Source: an uncultured Clostridia bacterium (lineage in GTDB: Bacteria; Bacillota; Clostridia; Oscillospirales; CAG-272). From it: a stretch of 62,836 bases of DNA. Under the pieces are notes generated by a model. The model searched no databases. It saw nothing but the letters and a program-made list of their open reading frames with translations, and was not told the DNA's origin. Shown here in pieces: positions 19,021 to 28,168 of this stretch (positions within the stretch are counted from its first letter, which is position 1; each line of letters opens with the position of its first letter). The position numbers were made by a program, and so were the translations under genes. Location: the NCBI GenBank assembly GCA_947624995.1, contig CANQMS010000011.1:1-62836 (forward strand), read 5' to 3'.

Positions 19021-19071
19021 AAAAAAGGTGCGCGGAAAAGCCGGGTTAAGGCTTTTCCGCGCACCTTTTTT
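19021..19071. terminator. Bidirectional terminator between the 292-aa protein gene and clpX
   Basis: A perfect 22-bp inverted repeat (19021-19042 and 19050-19071) has a 7-base loop, A6 on one side and T6 on the other. It can terminate transcription from both strands. Confidence 0.9.
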
Positions 19072-19106
19072 CGTGATTCGGTTAATAGAAGACCGGCAGC
19101 CGGACG

Positions 19107-20360
19107 CTATGCGTAAATCGGTTCCGCGTGATCGCGTATGACCGCCTCTGTCACCGTGACGGAGGTGATGCCCTCCTTTGACGGTGCGTCATACATTATC
19201 GGCTCCATCGCGCTCTCGAGGATGGAACGAAGCCCGCGCGCGCCGGTGTTCCGTTCGAGTGCGAGTGACGCTGCGGCGCGCAGAGCGCCTTCCTCGAAGC
19301 GGAGCTCGATGCCGTCAAGCTCGAGCAGTTTTTTGTACTGCTTCGAGAGGCAGTTTTTCGGCTCCGAAAGGATGCGGACGAGCGCGTCCTCGTCAAGCTC
19401 GTCGAGCGCAACCATGACGGGTATTCTGCCCACGAGCTCGGGGATCAGCCCGTATTTGACGATGTCGTGCGGCGTCACGTCGCGGAAGATCCCGACGTCG
19501 TGCTTTTCCTTTTTGCTCCTGACCTCGCCGTCAAATCCGATCGAGCTGCCGCCGCGGCGGCGCTCTATTATATCGGCGAGCCCGTCAAAGGCGCCGCCGC
19601 AGATGAACAGGATGTTCTCCGTGTTGATCTCGATGAATTCCTGATTCGGGTGCTTGCGCCCGCCCTGCGGCGGAACGTTCGAGACCGTGCCCTCAAGTAT
19701 CTTTAAAAGCGCCTGCTGAACGCCCTCTCCCGAGACATCTCTCGTGATGGAGCGGTTCTCGCTGCGGCGGGAGATCTTGTCGAGCTCGTCTATATATATG
19801 ATGCCGTACTCGGCGCGCTCGACGTCGTAGTCCGCCGCCTGAATGAGGCGAAGGAGGATGTTCTCGACATCCTCTCCGACGTAGCCTGCTTCCGTCAGCG
19901 TCGTTGCGTCTGCTATTGCGAACGGGACCTCGAGCGTCTTGGCGAGCGTTTGCGCGAGATACGTTTTCCCGACACCGGTCGGACCGAGGAGCAGTACGTT
20001 AGACTTTTGTATCTCCACATAATCGTCGTCGCTCTTTTTTGATTCGCGGTGAAGGATGCGCTTGTAATGATTGTACACGGCGACGGAAAGCGCGCGCTTC
20101 GCGGCGTCCTGCCCGATGACGTATTCGTCGAGCGTTTCCTTGATCTTTTGCGGCTTCGGCAGCGTGTCAAACGAGAGCCCTGCGCCCCTGATGTTCTTGC
20201 CGGTGTGTTCGTCTATGATCTCGTTGCAGACCTCGACGCAGCTGTCGCAGATATAAATACCGGTAGGGGAGGGGATCAGGAAAAGGACCTGATGCTCCGT
20301 CCGCCCGCAGAAAGCGCAGCGGCGCTCACCGCGCGCTCTGTCGTTACTGTTCTGTGGCAT
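19107..20360 (-). CDS. clpX: ATP-dependent Clp protease ATP-binding subunit ClpX
   Basis: ClpX is the AAA+ unfoldase that feeds substrates to ClpP. The 417-aa protein has the N-terminal C4 zinc-binding domain ([22 protein letters not shown]), Walker [19 protein letters not shown], the pore-loop GYVGEDVE, Walker [11 protein letters not shown] and the IGF-type ClpP-docking loop seen as SSIGFDGEV. It lies 32 bases after clpP on the same strand, in the conserved tig-clpP-clpX order, and ends at the bidirectional terminator. Confidence 0.97.
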   Translation of the reverse strand: MPQNSNDRARGERRCAFCGRTEHQVLFLIPSPTGIYICDSCVEVCNEIIDEHTGKNIRGAGLSFDTLPKPQKIKETLDEYVIGQDAAKRALSVAVYNHYKRILHRESKKSDDDYVEIQKSNVLLLGPTGVGKTYLAQTLAKTLEVPFAIADATTLTEAGYVGEDVENILLRLIQAADYDVERAEYGIIYIDELDKISRRSENRSITRDVSGEGVQQALLKILEGTVSNVPPQGGRKHPNQEFIEINTENILFICGGAFDGLADIIERRRGGSSIGFDGEVRSKKEKHDVGIFRDVTPHDIVKYGLIPELVGRIPVMVALDELDEDALVRILSEPKNCLSKQYKKLLELDGIELRFEEGALRAAASLALERNTGARGLRSILESAMEPIMYDAPSKEGITSVTVTEAVIRDHAEPIYA

Positions 20361-20392
20361 AAAGGTTGCCCCTTTTTGTTTATTGTATAGCG

Positions 20393-20977
20393 TCAGGCGC
20401 GCTTTTCGTAGACCTTGTCGATGAGCCCGAAATCCTTTGCTTCTTCAGCCGTGAGGAAGTTGTCGCGCTCGGTGGCGGCGGCGATTTCTTCAAGCGATCT
20501 GCCCGTGTTCTTCGCAAGGATCGTGTTGAGCCTTTCGCGCGTGCGGAGGATGTGATCCGCGTGGATCTTGATGTCGGATGCCTGCCCCTGCATCCCGCCG
20601 AGGGGCTGGTGTATCATGATCTCGCTGTTGGGCAGCGCGATGCGCTTTCCCTTCGCGCCCGACGAAAGCAGGAACGCGCCCATGCTCGCCGCCATGCCGA
20701 TGCAGATCGTCGACACGTCGCATTTGATATAGTTCATCGTGTCATAGATCGCAAATCCCGCGGAGACAGAGCCGCCGGGAGAATTGATGTAGAGAGAGAT
20801 GTCCTTGTCGGGATCCTGCGCTTCGAGGAAGAGAAGCTGAGCCACGACGAGAGACGCCGTGACGTCGTTGACCTCGTCGGCGAGGAAAACGATCCTGTCA
20901 TTCAGAAGGCGCGAGTATATGTCATACGCGCGTTCGCCTCTGTTTGTCTGTTCGATTACGGTAGGAACGAGTGCCAT
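20393..20977 (-). CDS. clpP: ATP-dependent Clp protease proteolytic subunit
   Basis: This is a 194-aa serine peptidase forming the tetradecameric barrel. The catalytic Ser lies in [17 protein letters not shown], the His in IMIHQPLGG, and the Asp in the [16 protein letters not shown] segment. The N-terminal [20 protein letters not shown] is strongly conserved. A GGAGGT ribosome site lies just upstream of the ATG, and a region with two TATAAT-like boxes (about 21015-21045, minus strand) could supply its own promoter in addition to read-through from tig. Confidence 0.97.
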   Translation of the reverse strand: MALVPTVIEQTNRGERAYDIYSRLLNDRIVFLADEVNDVTASLVVAQLLFLEAQDPDKDISLYINSPGGSVSAGFAIYDTMNYIKCDVSTICIGMAASMGAFLLSSGAKGKRIALPNSEIMIHQPLGGMQGQASDIKIHADHILRTRERLNTILAKNTGRSLEEIAAATERDNFLTAEEAKDFGLIDKVYEKRA

Positions 20978-21076
20978 TGTGATACCTCCATTTGTTCTTT
21001 TGTACGCACAACAGTATATTATATACCCGAAGCGGGTGAAATTATATACGTGTGCGCGGAATTTTTATATGCAAAT

Positions 21077-21102
21077 GACCGCCGCCGTTGTCGGCGGCGG
21101 TC
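21077..21102 (-). terminator. GC-rich hairpin between tig and clpP, possible weak terminator
   Basis: An 11-bp perfect inverted repeat (GACCGCCGCCG with its complement) has a 4-base loop directly after the tig stop. The following bases on the minus strand are AT-rich but lack a clean U-run, so it may only attenuate. Confidence 0.5.
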
Positions 21103-21122
21103 GATCCGATCCGGAATTTCGG

Positions 21123-22457
21123 TCATTCGGCGGGAGAATCCGTTTTTTCGGTCTCCGCGGGCTTTTCCTCGGGCGCCTTCTCGGTGATGACTGCCGCTGA
21201 CTTGACAAGGTCAACAGCCGCTTTGAGACGGAGGTCGGCAGCGATGTCTTCCTTAGCTATGGCGGACTTGACGTTTTCGACGTCCATGCTGTACATTTCA
21301 GCCATGCGGGTGTATTCCGCCTCGACCGCGTCGTCCTCGACCTTTATGTCCTCTTCCTTCGCGATCTCGGTCAGCGCGAGGCGAGTCTTGACCTGACGCT
21401 CTGCCTGCGGGCGGACCTGCTCGCGGAGCGTGTCAAGCGTCTGGTTCGTATACTTCATGTACGTGGAGAGGTCAAGCCCCTGGCTGCGCAGACGCATATC
21501 GTAGTCGCGGACGATATTTTCAGCCTCAGCGTCATACATGGGCGCGGGAATGTCCGCCTCGATGTGAGCGACGAGATAATCTATGAGCTGTTCCTCGACC
21601 TCGGCGTCGGCTGCCTTTTCCTTGCGCTCGCCGATCTTTTTCTTCATATCCTCGCGGTATTCCTCAAACGTGTCGAACTCGGACACGTCCTTTGCGAACT
21701 CGTCGTCGAGCTCGGGGAGCTCGTCGTGCTTTATCGCGTTGAGCTTGCACTTGAAGACGGCTTCCTTGCCGGCGAGCTCTGCCGCGTGATATTTCTCGGG
21801 GAATGTGACGTTGACATCGAATTCGTCGCCGACGTTGTGACCGGCGACCTGCTCTTCAAAGCCGGGAATGAAGCTGCCGGAGCCGAGCTTGAGGTCGTGA
21901 CCCTCGCCCTTGCCGCCTTCGAATGCGACGCCGTCGCAGAAGCCCTCATAGTCTATATTTGCCGTGTCGCCTTCCTCGGCGGGGCGGTCGGTGACGTCTA
22001 TCTCGCGTGCGTTATGCTCGCGGACGTGCCCGATCTCGTGGTCGACTTCCTCGTCGGTCACGGTGTATGTCGTTTTTGTCGCCGCGATCCCGCGGTAGCC
22101 TTCGATCTTTACTTCGGGTACGACGAAAGTGACCGCCTTGATGACGACACCGTCGTCCTCGATAGAGACGACGTCTATCTCGGGCTGACCGACGATCTCG
22201 ATGCCCGCTTCCTTTACCGCTTCCTCGTAATTTTCGGGGATGAGCTCGTTCAGCGCGTCCTCATAAAAAACGCCTTTTCCGTACATCTTTTCGATGATGG
22301 CGCGCGGAGCCTTGCCGCGGCGGAAACCGGGGACATTGATCTTGCCCTTTTCGCGGTTGTAAACGCGGGTACACGCGTCGTCAAACGCGGCGCGGTCGAG
22401 CTTGAATTGCAGCTCGTACTTGTTCGATTCGGTCTTCTCGTTCTTGATAAGTTCCAT
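21123..22457 (-). CDS. tig: Trigger factor (ribosome-associated chaperone and PPIase)
   Basis: This 444-aa chaperone binds at the ribosomal exit tunnel. The N-terminal ribosome-binding signature is present as VPGFRRGKAPRAIIEKMYG. The FKBP-type PPIase domain follows at about residues 160-250 (GDTANIDYEGFCDG, GSGSFIPGFEEQVAGH), then the helical C-terminal chaperone arms and a Glu/Lys/Pro-rich tail. It is first in the tig-clpP-clpX cluster and driven by a consensus promoter at 22540-22568. Confidence 0.96.
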   Translation of the reverse strand: MELIKNEKTESNKYELQFKLDRAAFDDACTRVYNREKGKINVPGFRRGKAPRAIIEKMYGKGVFYEDALNELIPENYEEAVKEAGIEIVGQPEIDVVSIEDDGVVIKAVTFVVPEVKIEGYRGIAATKTTYTVTDEEVDHEIGHVREHNAREIDVTDRPAEEGDTANIDYEGFCDGVAFEGGKGEGHDLKLGSGSFIPGFEEQVAGHNVGDEFDVNVTFPEKYHAAELAGKEAVFKCKLNAIKHDELPELDDEFAKDVSEFDTFEEYREDMKKKIGERKEKAADAEVEEQLIDYLVAHIEADIPAPMYDAEAENIVRDYDMRLRSQGLDLSTYMKYTNQTLDTLREQVRPQAERQVKTRLALTEIAKEEDIKVEDDAVEAEYTRMAEMYSMDVENVKSAIAKEDIAADLRLKAAVDLVKSAAVITEKAPEEKPAETEKTDSPAE

Positions 22458-22539
22458 TCTTGTGCTTTTCCTCCGAAATGGTCAGGGGTGGTATGGGGGA
22501 TTTTCCCGCGGTGCAACGTTCCCGCGGCTTCACTCGGCT

Positions 22540-22568
22540 ATTATATTATTTTTTTTTCCCTTTGTCAA
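22540..22568 (-). promoter_or_regulatory. Sigma-A promoter for tig
   Basis: On the minus strand TTGACA (22563-22568) and TATAAT (22540-22545) are separated by 17 bp with an A-rich spacer. Both boxes match consensus. Confidence 0.88.
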
Positions 22569-22622
22569 CAGCAAAGCGCCGCCTTGAGGATAATTCGTTG
22601 AAAAATACGGTCCGATTTTGCT

Positions 22623-23345
22623 CTATACAACGAGTCTCGGCACAAATCCGAGGTAATCCGCGGCGACAGAACTGTGTAAAAGACCGCCCGCCTCGTATGT
22701 GCTCGGGTACGCGTAATTCCCGTGGACGTGACCGAAATAAACGTGCCCGATCCCGCGCGCCCGCAAAACGTCCGCTATCGGTCTGCAGCTCTCGCCGCCG
22801 AATATGGCGGGAAAGTGCAGAAACACGCGCAGCGGCGAGACGTCTCCGCCGGTCAGACGAAGACCCGCGTCAATGCTTGCGGAGAGGCGCATCGCCTCAC
22901 GGCGCGCGATTTTGCCGTAGTCGGCGTTGATCGCCGGGCTCATCGCCGATTCGGACGAGAACCATCCGCGCGTCCCGCAGATGACGAGTCCGTCCGCCGC
23001 CTCGGCGCCGGCGCGGAGCGCCATAACTGTCTTTATGCCGTTTTCGGCAAAGAAAGCGTCGAGCTTGGATGCGGTCTGCCACCAGTAGTCGTGATTTCCC
23101 TCGATGATCACCTTTCTGCCGGGGAGCGATTCGAGAAATAAAAGATCGGGCTTCGCGTCACCGAGCGTCATCGCCCATGAGATATCGCCCGCGACGACAA
23201 CGGTGTCCGTCGGGGACACGACAGCTCGCCACGAACGCTCGAGCTTTGATACATGGTCTCGCCAGCGCGGACCGAAAATATCCATTGTTTTATTGATCCC
23301 GGAGCCGCCGGGAAGATGCAGATCGGAGATAGCAAAAACTGACAC
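22623..23345 (-). CDS. Metallophosphoesterase (calcineurin-like)
   Basis: The 240-aa protein has the full dimetal phosphoesterase signature: FAISDLHL, VVAGDISW, IIEGNHDYWW and YFGHVHGNY. Clostridial relatives are annotated only as putative phosphohydrolases, so the substrate is unknown. The start is set at GTG 23345 because an AAAGGAG lies five bases upstream and the chain then begins at the first catalytic strand. Longer frames run through the divergent upstream region. No operon partner is evident; it may follow its own promoter upstream near 23380-23400. Confidence 0.88.
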   Translation of the reverse strand: MSVFAISDLHLPGGSGINKTMDIFGPRWRDHVSKLERSWRAVVSPTDTVVVAGDISWAMTLGDAKPDLLFLESLPGRKVIIEGNHDYWWQTASKLDAFFAENGIKTVMALRAGAEAADGLVICGTRGWFSSESAMSPAINADYGKIARREAMRLSASIDAGLRLTGGDVSPLRVFLHFPAIFGGESCRPIADVLRARGIGHVYFGHVHGNYAYPSTYEAGGLLHSSVAADYLGFVPRLVV

Positions 23346-23430
23346 ACGGGCTCCTTTCGTCTTTACCGTATTACGAGTGGGACTGCGGTTAAAATAATAA
23401 TGTGACCGCACTGAAAAAGAGGTGATAAAG

Positions 23431-23646
23431 ATGGCACTTTTCGGACCGAACGAATATTTCAACGTCGAAATGGGCGAAGGACGCCCGCCGCAGCATATAC
23501 GCGGGATCGTATGCGACGTTAAAAACTGCGCGTATCACGACGGAGACAGCTACTGCACGGCTGACCGCATACAGGTCGGACCGACTGTCGCGAACTGCTC
23601 CGCAGAGACCGTCTGTGCGACATTCAAACCGAAAAACAAGATATAA
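23431..23646 (+). CDS. DUF1540 family small cysteine-containing protein
   Basis: The 71-aa protein has the spaced cysteines of DUF1540: GIVCDVKNCAYH, SYCTADRIQVG, and C/T pairs in CSAETVCATFKPK. DUF1540 proteins are common in Clostridia and probably bind metal, but their role is unknown. ATG at 23431 fits the AGAGGTGAT ribosome site upstream better than GTG at 23422. It is a single gene with its own terminator. Confidence 0.85.
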   Translation: MALFGPNEYFNVEMGEGRPPQHIRGIVCDVKNCAYHDGDSYCTADRIQVGPTVANCSAETVCATFKPKNKI

Positions 23647-23669
23647 ACGGGGGGAGACCCCCGTTTTTT
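23647..23669 (+). terminator. Terminator after the DUF1540 gene
   Basis: A G-rich/C-rich hairpin (ACGGGGG and CCCCCGT arms) is followed by T6 immediately after the stop codon. Confidence 0.85.
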
Positions 23670-23756
23670 ATGTCCGGGCGCGGGAACAAAAAAGCAAGAC
23701 GGCAAAATGGCAAAAGAGCAATAAATCAACAGCGCAGGGAAAAGAGCAAATACGGC

Positions 23757-24173
23757 TCAGCGCCTTCTGCCGCGCCTGTTGTAACCGTTCTTCGCCGTGA
23801 CGGCGGAACGGATGTGATGTACGCGCGGCGGCGCTCCGTCTTCAAGATAGATCTCGATGACGTCGATGCGTACGCTGCGCCCGACGAACAGCTCGGGATA
23901 TTCTTTCATATATCCCTCCGCCGCGAATATGAGATTTTTCTGCTTTTTCGGACCGACGGACGACGCCGGTCTGCCGAATTTCTCGGCGACCTCGCGCGCT
24001 CTCGTCTTTACCTCGACAAAGACGACGGCGTCGCGCTCCGGCGAGAGTGCGATCAGGTCGAGCTCCGCGTGGCTCGTGTAGTGGTTCCGTTCGATTATTT
24101 CGTACCCCTTGGAGCGCAGAAAGTCGGACGCGGTCTGCTCGCCTATGTCTCCCGTCTCGCGTGAAACGTTCAT
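23757..24173 (-). CDS. YraN (UPF0102) family nuclease-like protein
   Basis: The 138-aa protein has the restriction-endonuclease-like fold signature of UPF0102: GDIGEQTASDFLRSKGY, then AELDLIAL and VVFVEVKTR (the E-x-K pair). It is thought to act on branched or single-stranded DNA, but no clear substrate is known. The start at 24173 overlaps the rnhB stop by ATGA, the usual rnhB-yraN coupling. A longer start inside rnhB was rejected. Confidence 0.88.
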   Translation of the reverse strand: MNVSRETGDIGEQTASDFLRSKGYEIIERNHYTSHAELDLIALSPERDAVVFVEVKTRAREVAEKFGRPASSVGPKKQKNLIFAAEGYMKEYPELFVGRSVRIDVIEIYLEDGAPPRVHHIRSAVTAKNGYNRRGRRR

Positions 24174-24787
24174 CTGCGCCGCCTCCCCTCGCGGGTTAAA
24201 AACGACATAAACGTTTTTCTGTGACATTCGCTTATGCCGTATTTGCGGATCGCCGCCTCGTGCTCCGCCGTGCAGTAGCCCTTGTGCTTCGCGAATCCGT
24301 ACTCCGGGTATTCGGCGTCAAGCTCCTCCATCAGCCTGTCACGCGTGACCTTTGCAAGGATAGACGCCGCCGCGACGGAAGGGGAGAGCGCGTCCCCGTG
24401 GATTATAGGGACGGCTCGTACGGGAAATCCGCGGGCGACGTTCCCGTCGACGAGAATGAGATCGGGGGCGGGGGAGAGCTTTGCCACGGCACGCCGCATC
24501 GCAGTCAGCGACGCTTCGAGAATGTTCATTTCGTCTATCTCCCCGACGGATGCGGACGCCACGGCGTATGTGACCGCGTCCTCCGTTATGGCGTCGTACA
24601 GCTCACCCCGCCGCTTGGGTGAGAGCTTTTTCGAGTCATCAAGTCCTTCGATGATCAGCCCCGCGGGCAGAATACATGCGGCGGCAACAACGGGACCCGC
24701 AAGGCAGCCTCTGCCCGCCTCGTCGGTCCCGCATATGAGCCGGTATCCGTTCCCGGCGTATTCTTCCTCAAAAGTATACTTCAGCAT
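24170..24787 (-). CDS. rnhB: Ribonuclease HII
   Basis: RNase HII cuts RNA in RNA-DNA hybrids and single ribonucleotides in DNA. The 205-aa protein has the active-site motif CGTDEAGRGCLAGPVVAAA, LILVDGN and DALSPSVAAASILAKVTRD, and the C-terminal helix YGFAKHKGYCTAEH. It lies one base from rbgA and overlaps yraN, within the lepB-rbgA-rnhB-yraN operon on the minus strand. Confidence 0.96.
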   Translation of the reverse strand: MLKYTFEEEYAGNGYRLICGTDEAGRGCLAGPVVAAACILPAGLIIEGLDDSKKLSPKRRGELYDAITEDAVTYAVASASVGEIDEMNILEASLTAMRRAVAKLSPAPDLILVDGNVARGFPVRAVPIIHGDALSPSVAAASILAKVTRDRLMEELDAEYPEYGFAKHKGYCTAEHEAAIRKYGISECHRKTFMSFLTREGRRRR

Positions 24788-24788
24788 T

Positions 24789-25661
24789 TTATTTTTCCGG
24801 CGGCATCTCAGCCGTTATCCTGCCGATCTTTGCCGAGCGGAACTCGTCAAGCAGCATGAGCGCGCAGCGCTCCGTGTCGACCTCGCCGCCCGAAATGAGA
24901 AAGCCCCGCTTTTTTCCTATCACCGAGAGCAGCTCGTGGTCGCCTGTGCCGTCGTACTCCGACATGTCGCCGAGCTTATATCTTGCGGACAGCAGGGCGG
25001 GGTACATACGCCGCAGCCTGCCGAGCAGCGCGGCGGCGAGCGTTTCCGTGTCGAGTATCTCATCCTTTATCGCGCCTGTGAACGCGAGCGATTCGCCCGT
25101 TTTCCTGTCCTCGAATTTGGGCCAGAGCACGCCGGGCGTGTCAAGCAGATTGAGCCCCGTTTTCGTCACGACCCACTGCGCCTCGCGCGTCACTCCCGGG
25201 CGATCCTCGGCTTTTGCCTTCTTTTCGCCGACGAGCCTGTTTATGAGCGTCGATTTGCCGACGTTCGGTATGCCGAGGATCATGACCTTGATCCGCCTCC
25301 CGGTCATCCCGCGTTCAGCCCATCTTGCGAGCTTGTCCGCGAGCAGCGAGCGCAATGCAGGCGTGATTTTCCGGATGCCGTCCCCGGTCACCGAATCTAT
25401 GAGGAGCGGATTTTGCCCGAGGGACCTGTAATATCCGATCCAGGCTTCGCTCGCCTCTGGATCGGCGAGCGACGATTTATTGAGCAGCATCAGCGAAGGC
25501 TTGCCGGCGAGCAGCTTTTCGATCTCGGGGTTCCGCGACGATGCGGGAATGCGCGCGTCGAGCAGCTCGAGGCAGGCGTCGACCTGCTTCAGATCCTCGG
25601 CTATCAGGCGGCGCGTTTTCGCCATGTGCCCCGGGAACCACTGTATGTTTTCCCCGGGCAT
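24789..25661 (-). CDS. rbgA: Ribosome biogenesis GTPase YlqF/RbgA
   Basis: RbgA is a circularly permuted GTPase needed for late 50S assembly. The permuted order is visible: N-terminal IQWFPGHMAKTRR, then G4 MLLNKSSLAD, G1 LGIPNVGKSTLINRLVG and G3 LLDTPGVLWP, with a C-terminal ANTAR-like helical domain. The length of 290 aa fits. It starts directly where lepB ends (one-base overlap), so it is co-transcribed with lepB and rnhB. Confidence 0.96.
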   Translation of the reverse strand: MPGENIQWFPGHMAKTRRLIAEDLKQVDACLELLDARIPASSRNPEIEKLLAGKPSLMLLNKSSLADPEASEAWIGYYRSLGQNPLLIDSVTGDGIRKITPALRSLLADKLARWAERGMTGRRIKVMILGIPNVGKSTLINRLVGEKKAKAEDRPGVTREAQWVVTKTGLNLLDTPGVLWPKFEDRKTGESLAFTGAIKDEILDTETLAAALLGRLRRMYPALLSARYKLGDMSEYDGTGDHELLSVIGKKRGFLISGGEVDTERCALMLLDEFRSAKIGRITAEMPPEK

Positions 25662-26554
25662 TACGAAAACCTTCCGAACACTCTGAACTGCGAGAGCGGC
25701 GAGATTCGGAGAATGACGCGCCCGAACACCGTCCTCTCGTCAACGATACCGACATCGAGTTCGCGGCTGTCCGTCGAATGATTGCGGTTGTCGCCCATGA
25801 CGAAGAGTTCGCCTTCGCCGAGCGTTACGGGAAATTTGATCTCCGACGTCCTGCGGGCGTCCGCCGCGAGGTTAAGGTATTGGCTCTCGTCTATCACCTT
25901 TCCGTCGACCGTGACAGTCCACGTGTCGAAGTCTATGTCGATCGTCTGACCGCCGGTCGCGATAACGCGCTTGACGACGGCTTTGTCCCCGAGCAGGGAG
26001 CTGCCGAGCTTCTGGAAGACGACGATGTCGCCGTATTTCGGCTCGAACGCGACATCGGAAACGATCAGGATGTCCCCGTTTGAGAGCGTGTGCTCCATAG
26101 ATTCGCCCGAGACCATCGCGACGCGGAACAGCAGCGCGAAGAGCAGGACGATCGCGCAGGTCGCGGTTGTCAGCGTTTCGACGATGTCATAGATAAGAGA
26201 CGCGATGTCGACCGTTTCGTCTTTATTTGCGCCGCCGTCATCCTCGTCGTCATCGTCATCGTCGTCATCGTCGTCATCGTCTTCATCTCCGCTGCTTTCG
26301 CGGACTTGAGTGACGCCGATGTCTTTGATCTCTTTGCCGGCACCGCCGGCGTAGTCTTTGATATCTTCAGCATCTCCGCCGTTTTCATCGCCGGAGGACG
26401 ACCCGCCGGAGGCGGCGCCGCTGCCTTCGATAAGGCGGCGGAACGCCTCCTCTGCGCTTTTTTCATCATCTATTATATTTGCGGCGTCCGAACGCTTGCC
26501 GGCGTCGATCTTGCTTTTTTCATCTTCAGCCAAAATGCCGTACGCTCCTTTCAC
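25661..26554 (-). CDS. lepB: Signal peptidase I with a long acidic N-terminal extension
   Basis: This membrane serine peptidase removes signal peptides. The catalytic Ser is in MVSGESMEHTL, the Lys in KAVVKRVIATGG, and box E in GELFVMGDNRNHSTDSR. One membrane helix lies near residues 120-142. Before it is an unusual cytoplasmic extension of about 115 residues that is Gly/Ser/Asp rich and contains a near-uninterrupted run of aspartates encoded by GAC/GAT repeats (26238-26289). The start at 26554 is uncertain because several methionines are lacking downstream before the helix. Confidence 0.9.
   Translation of the reverse strand: MKGAYGILAEDEKSKIDAGKRSDAANIIDDEKSAEEAFRRLIEGSGAASGGSSSGDENGGDAEDIKDYAGGAGKEIKDIGVTQVRESSGDEDDDDDDDDDDDDEDDGGANKDETVDIASLIYDIVETLTTATCAIVLLFALLFRVAMVSGESMEHTLSNGDILIVSDVAFEPKYGDIVVFQKLGSSLLGDKAVVKRVIATGGQTIDIDFDTWTVTVDGKVIDESQYLNLAADARRTSEIKFPVTLGEGELFVMGDNRNHSTDSRELDVGIVDERTVFGRVILRISPLSQFRVFGRFS
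26238..26289. repeat. Trinucleotide microsatellite coding for a poly-Asp run in lepB
   Basis: On the plus strand the stretch is built of GTC/ATC triplets (CATCGT-type units), encoding about 17 acidic residues in SipI. Slippage would change length in frame. Confidence 0.85.
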
Positions 26555-26677
26555 CCTTGATGCCTGATGCCGATGCTTATGCCAATCATATAAGATATTT
26601 TATCATACGGAGGGAAAAAATACAATCATTTTTTCGGTTTATGAGCAAAGAAACATCAAATTTTTTTAAGAAAGCTC

Positions 26678-26706
26678 TTGCCACGCGGAGCTTTTTATGA
26701 TATAAT
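26678..26706 (+). promoter_or_regulatory. Sigma-A promoter for rplS
   Basis: TTGCCA (26678-26683) and TATAAT (26701-26706) are separated by 17 bp. The 91-base leader that follows contains a hairpin-forming GGCGTG/CACGCC pair (about 26711-26732), possibly a ribosomal-protein leader; this last point is tentative. Confidence 0.8.
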
Positions 26707-26797
26707 CTTCAGGCGTGTGCGGTGTATGCACGCCGAGACGGTCCTCTGCCGCTCTGCACGAACGTTTCGATATTGCAAAAAAGGATAGGTCAGAAAA

Positions 26798-27142
26798 ATG
26801 AACAACAAGATCGACATGCTTGTCAATGAGCAGATGAAGACTGAGATCCCTCAGTTCAACATCGGAGACACCGTAAGGGTCTACAACAGGATCAAAGAGG
26901 GACAGAGGGTCCGCACCCAGATCTTCGAGGGCACGGTCATCGGTCGCCGCGGCGGCGGGATCTCGGAGACGTTCAAGGTTCGCCGCGTCGCATACGGCTG
27001 CGGCGTTGAAAAGACGTTCCCGATCCATTCTCCCAACGTGGAAAAGGTAGAGGTCATCAGGCGCGGTAAGGTTCGCCGTGCAAAGCTGTACTACCTCCGC
27101 GACAGAGTCGGCAAGAGCTCCAAGGTCAAAGAGCTCATCTGA
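26798..27142 (+). CDS. rplS: 50S ribosomal protein L19
   Basis: The 114-aa protein matches bacterial L19 throughout: [56 protein letters not shown] and the basic end [19 protein letters not shown]. It is divergent from lepB, whereas L19 is often downstream of trmD. The start ATG has AAAGGA about 12 bases upstream. Confidence 0.98.
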   Translation: MNNKIDMLVNEQMKTEIPQFNIGDTVRVYNRIKEGQRVRTQIFEGTVIGRRGGGISETFKVRRVAYGCGVEKTFPIHSPNVEKVEVIRRGKVRRAKLYYLRDRVGKSSKVKELI

Positions 27143-27441
27143 CGATCCGAAAAGAGCGGCATCGCTTTGCGGGTCGGTCATAAAACAGAATGTTGTTTGA
27201 GCCTGTCTGTAAGACGAGCCGGGACAGCGGATAGAAAAGCTCCGAGCGATGACAAAATCGCCGGGGCGTTTTCTATTCGAGACGGGTAGAAACTTCGGAA
27301 AAATTTCGATTAACTGTCTTAACGGACAGTAGATTTCTTCATATTCGGATGGCAAAATGCTAAATGCCGAGCGGGCGAATATCTAAGAGACTTATGGTAA
27401 GTTAAAACTCGAAATATGAGAAATGGAGGAGTGGAGGAAAT
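27143..27441. other. AT-richer intergenic stretch between rplS and the GNAT gene
   Basis: No gene is seen. An imperfect inverted repeat at about 27231-27281 (GATAGAAAA and TTTTCTATTC arms around a GC-rich core) may be the rplS terminator. A smaller CTGTC/GACAG hairpin lies near 27317-27332. Base composition falls relative to the flanking core genes. Confidence 0.4.
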
Positions 27442-27945
27442 ATGGGAAAGTCACTTTTGGATTTAATAAAGAACCTTCCAAGGAATATTTGGCTGTCTGA
27501 AACCGTTAGAATCAGAAAAATTGAAAATGACGACGACCTTTGGTACGCCGTTGCAGAGTGCAACATCTTCCCGGAGCAGGAGGAGCTTGTCAATCCAGCC
27601 GGGTTTTCCATAGGCAGAGCATATCTTGCTCCCAACGACAATATCCCGTGCGTGATTTGCAAAGCCGACGGTGAACGGATCGGGTTTATTGTCTTCAGAA
27701 AATGGAGCGGCTCTGATCAGGGATTTAATTGGAGCTACTTCATTGATCAAAAATTTCAGGGCATGGGTTACGGGAAAGCTGCCGCAAAGCTTGCGATAAA
27801 AATATTGAAAGCCGCCGACCCCCAAATGCCGATCAAGCTTTCTACGGAAGCTCTCAATACCAATGCTCAAAATCTTTATCAAGCTATTGGATTTACAAAA
27901 TCAGACGAGCTTGATGGCGATGACTTAGTTTTTATACTTCATTGA
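27442..27945 (+). CDS. GNAT-family N-acetyltransferase
   Basis: This 167-aa protein has the acetyl-CoA site FQGMGYGKAAAKLAIKIL and the C-terminal TNAQNLYQAIGFTKSDEL strand, a spermidine/diamine acetyltransferase-like (BltD/PaiA) pattern. The substrate is not determined. A strong GGAGG precedes the ATG. Codon use is clearly more AT-rich than in neighbouring genes and the gene is flanked by unusual hairpins, so it may be a recent acquisition. Confidence 0.82.
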   Translation: MGKSLLDLIKNLPRNIWLSETVRIRKIENDDDLWYAVAECNIFPEQEELVNPAGFSIGRAYLAPNDNIPCVICKADGERIGFIVFRKWSGSDQGFNWSYFIDQKFQGMGYGKAAAKLAIKILKAADPQMPIKLSTEALNTNAQNLYQAIGFTKSDELDGDDLVFILH

Positions 27946-27992
27946 GAAAAATAATGTCAATGACTATTATTTACGATAACCTCTAAAACCCT

Positions 27993-28042
27993 AAAAAGAC
28001 CGTTGAAACACCGACCTCCCGGTAAAAGTCAACGGTCTTTTT
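27993..28042 (+). terminator. Terminator-like hairpin after the GNAT gene
   Basis: A 14-bp inverted repeat (AAAAAGACCGTTGA at 27993-28006 and its complement at 28029-28042) carries an inner ACCG/CGGT hairpin. It ends in T5 and begins with A5, so it may act on both strands. Confidence 0.8.
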
Positions 28043-28108
28043 GATACTGTTTTATGGCTACCGGTCAATCACGCGGTGCCTTTTTTCGTGCGTTTTTTCG
28101 CCGCGCGC

Positions 28109-28137
28109 TTGCCGTATCCCGTATTTTGTGGTAGAAT
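28109..28137 (+). promoter_or_regulatory. Sigma-A promoter for the GHL10 lipoprotein
   Basis: TTGCCG (28109-28114) and TAGAAT (28132-28137) have 17-bp spacing. Confidence 0.7.
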
Positions 28138-28168
28138 CTTTTCGGGACGGGTCGGCAAGCACGCCGGT

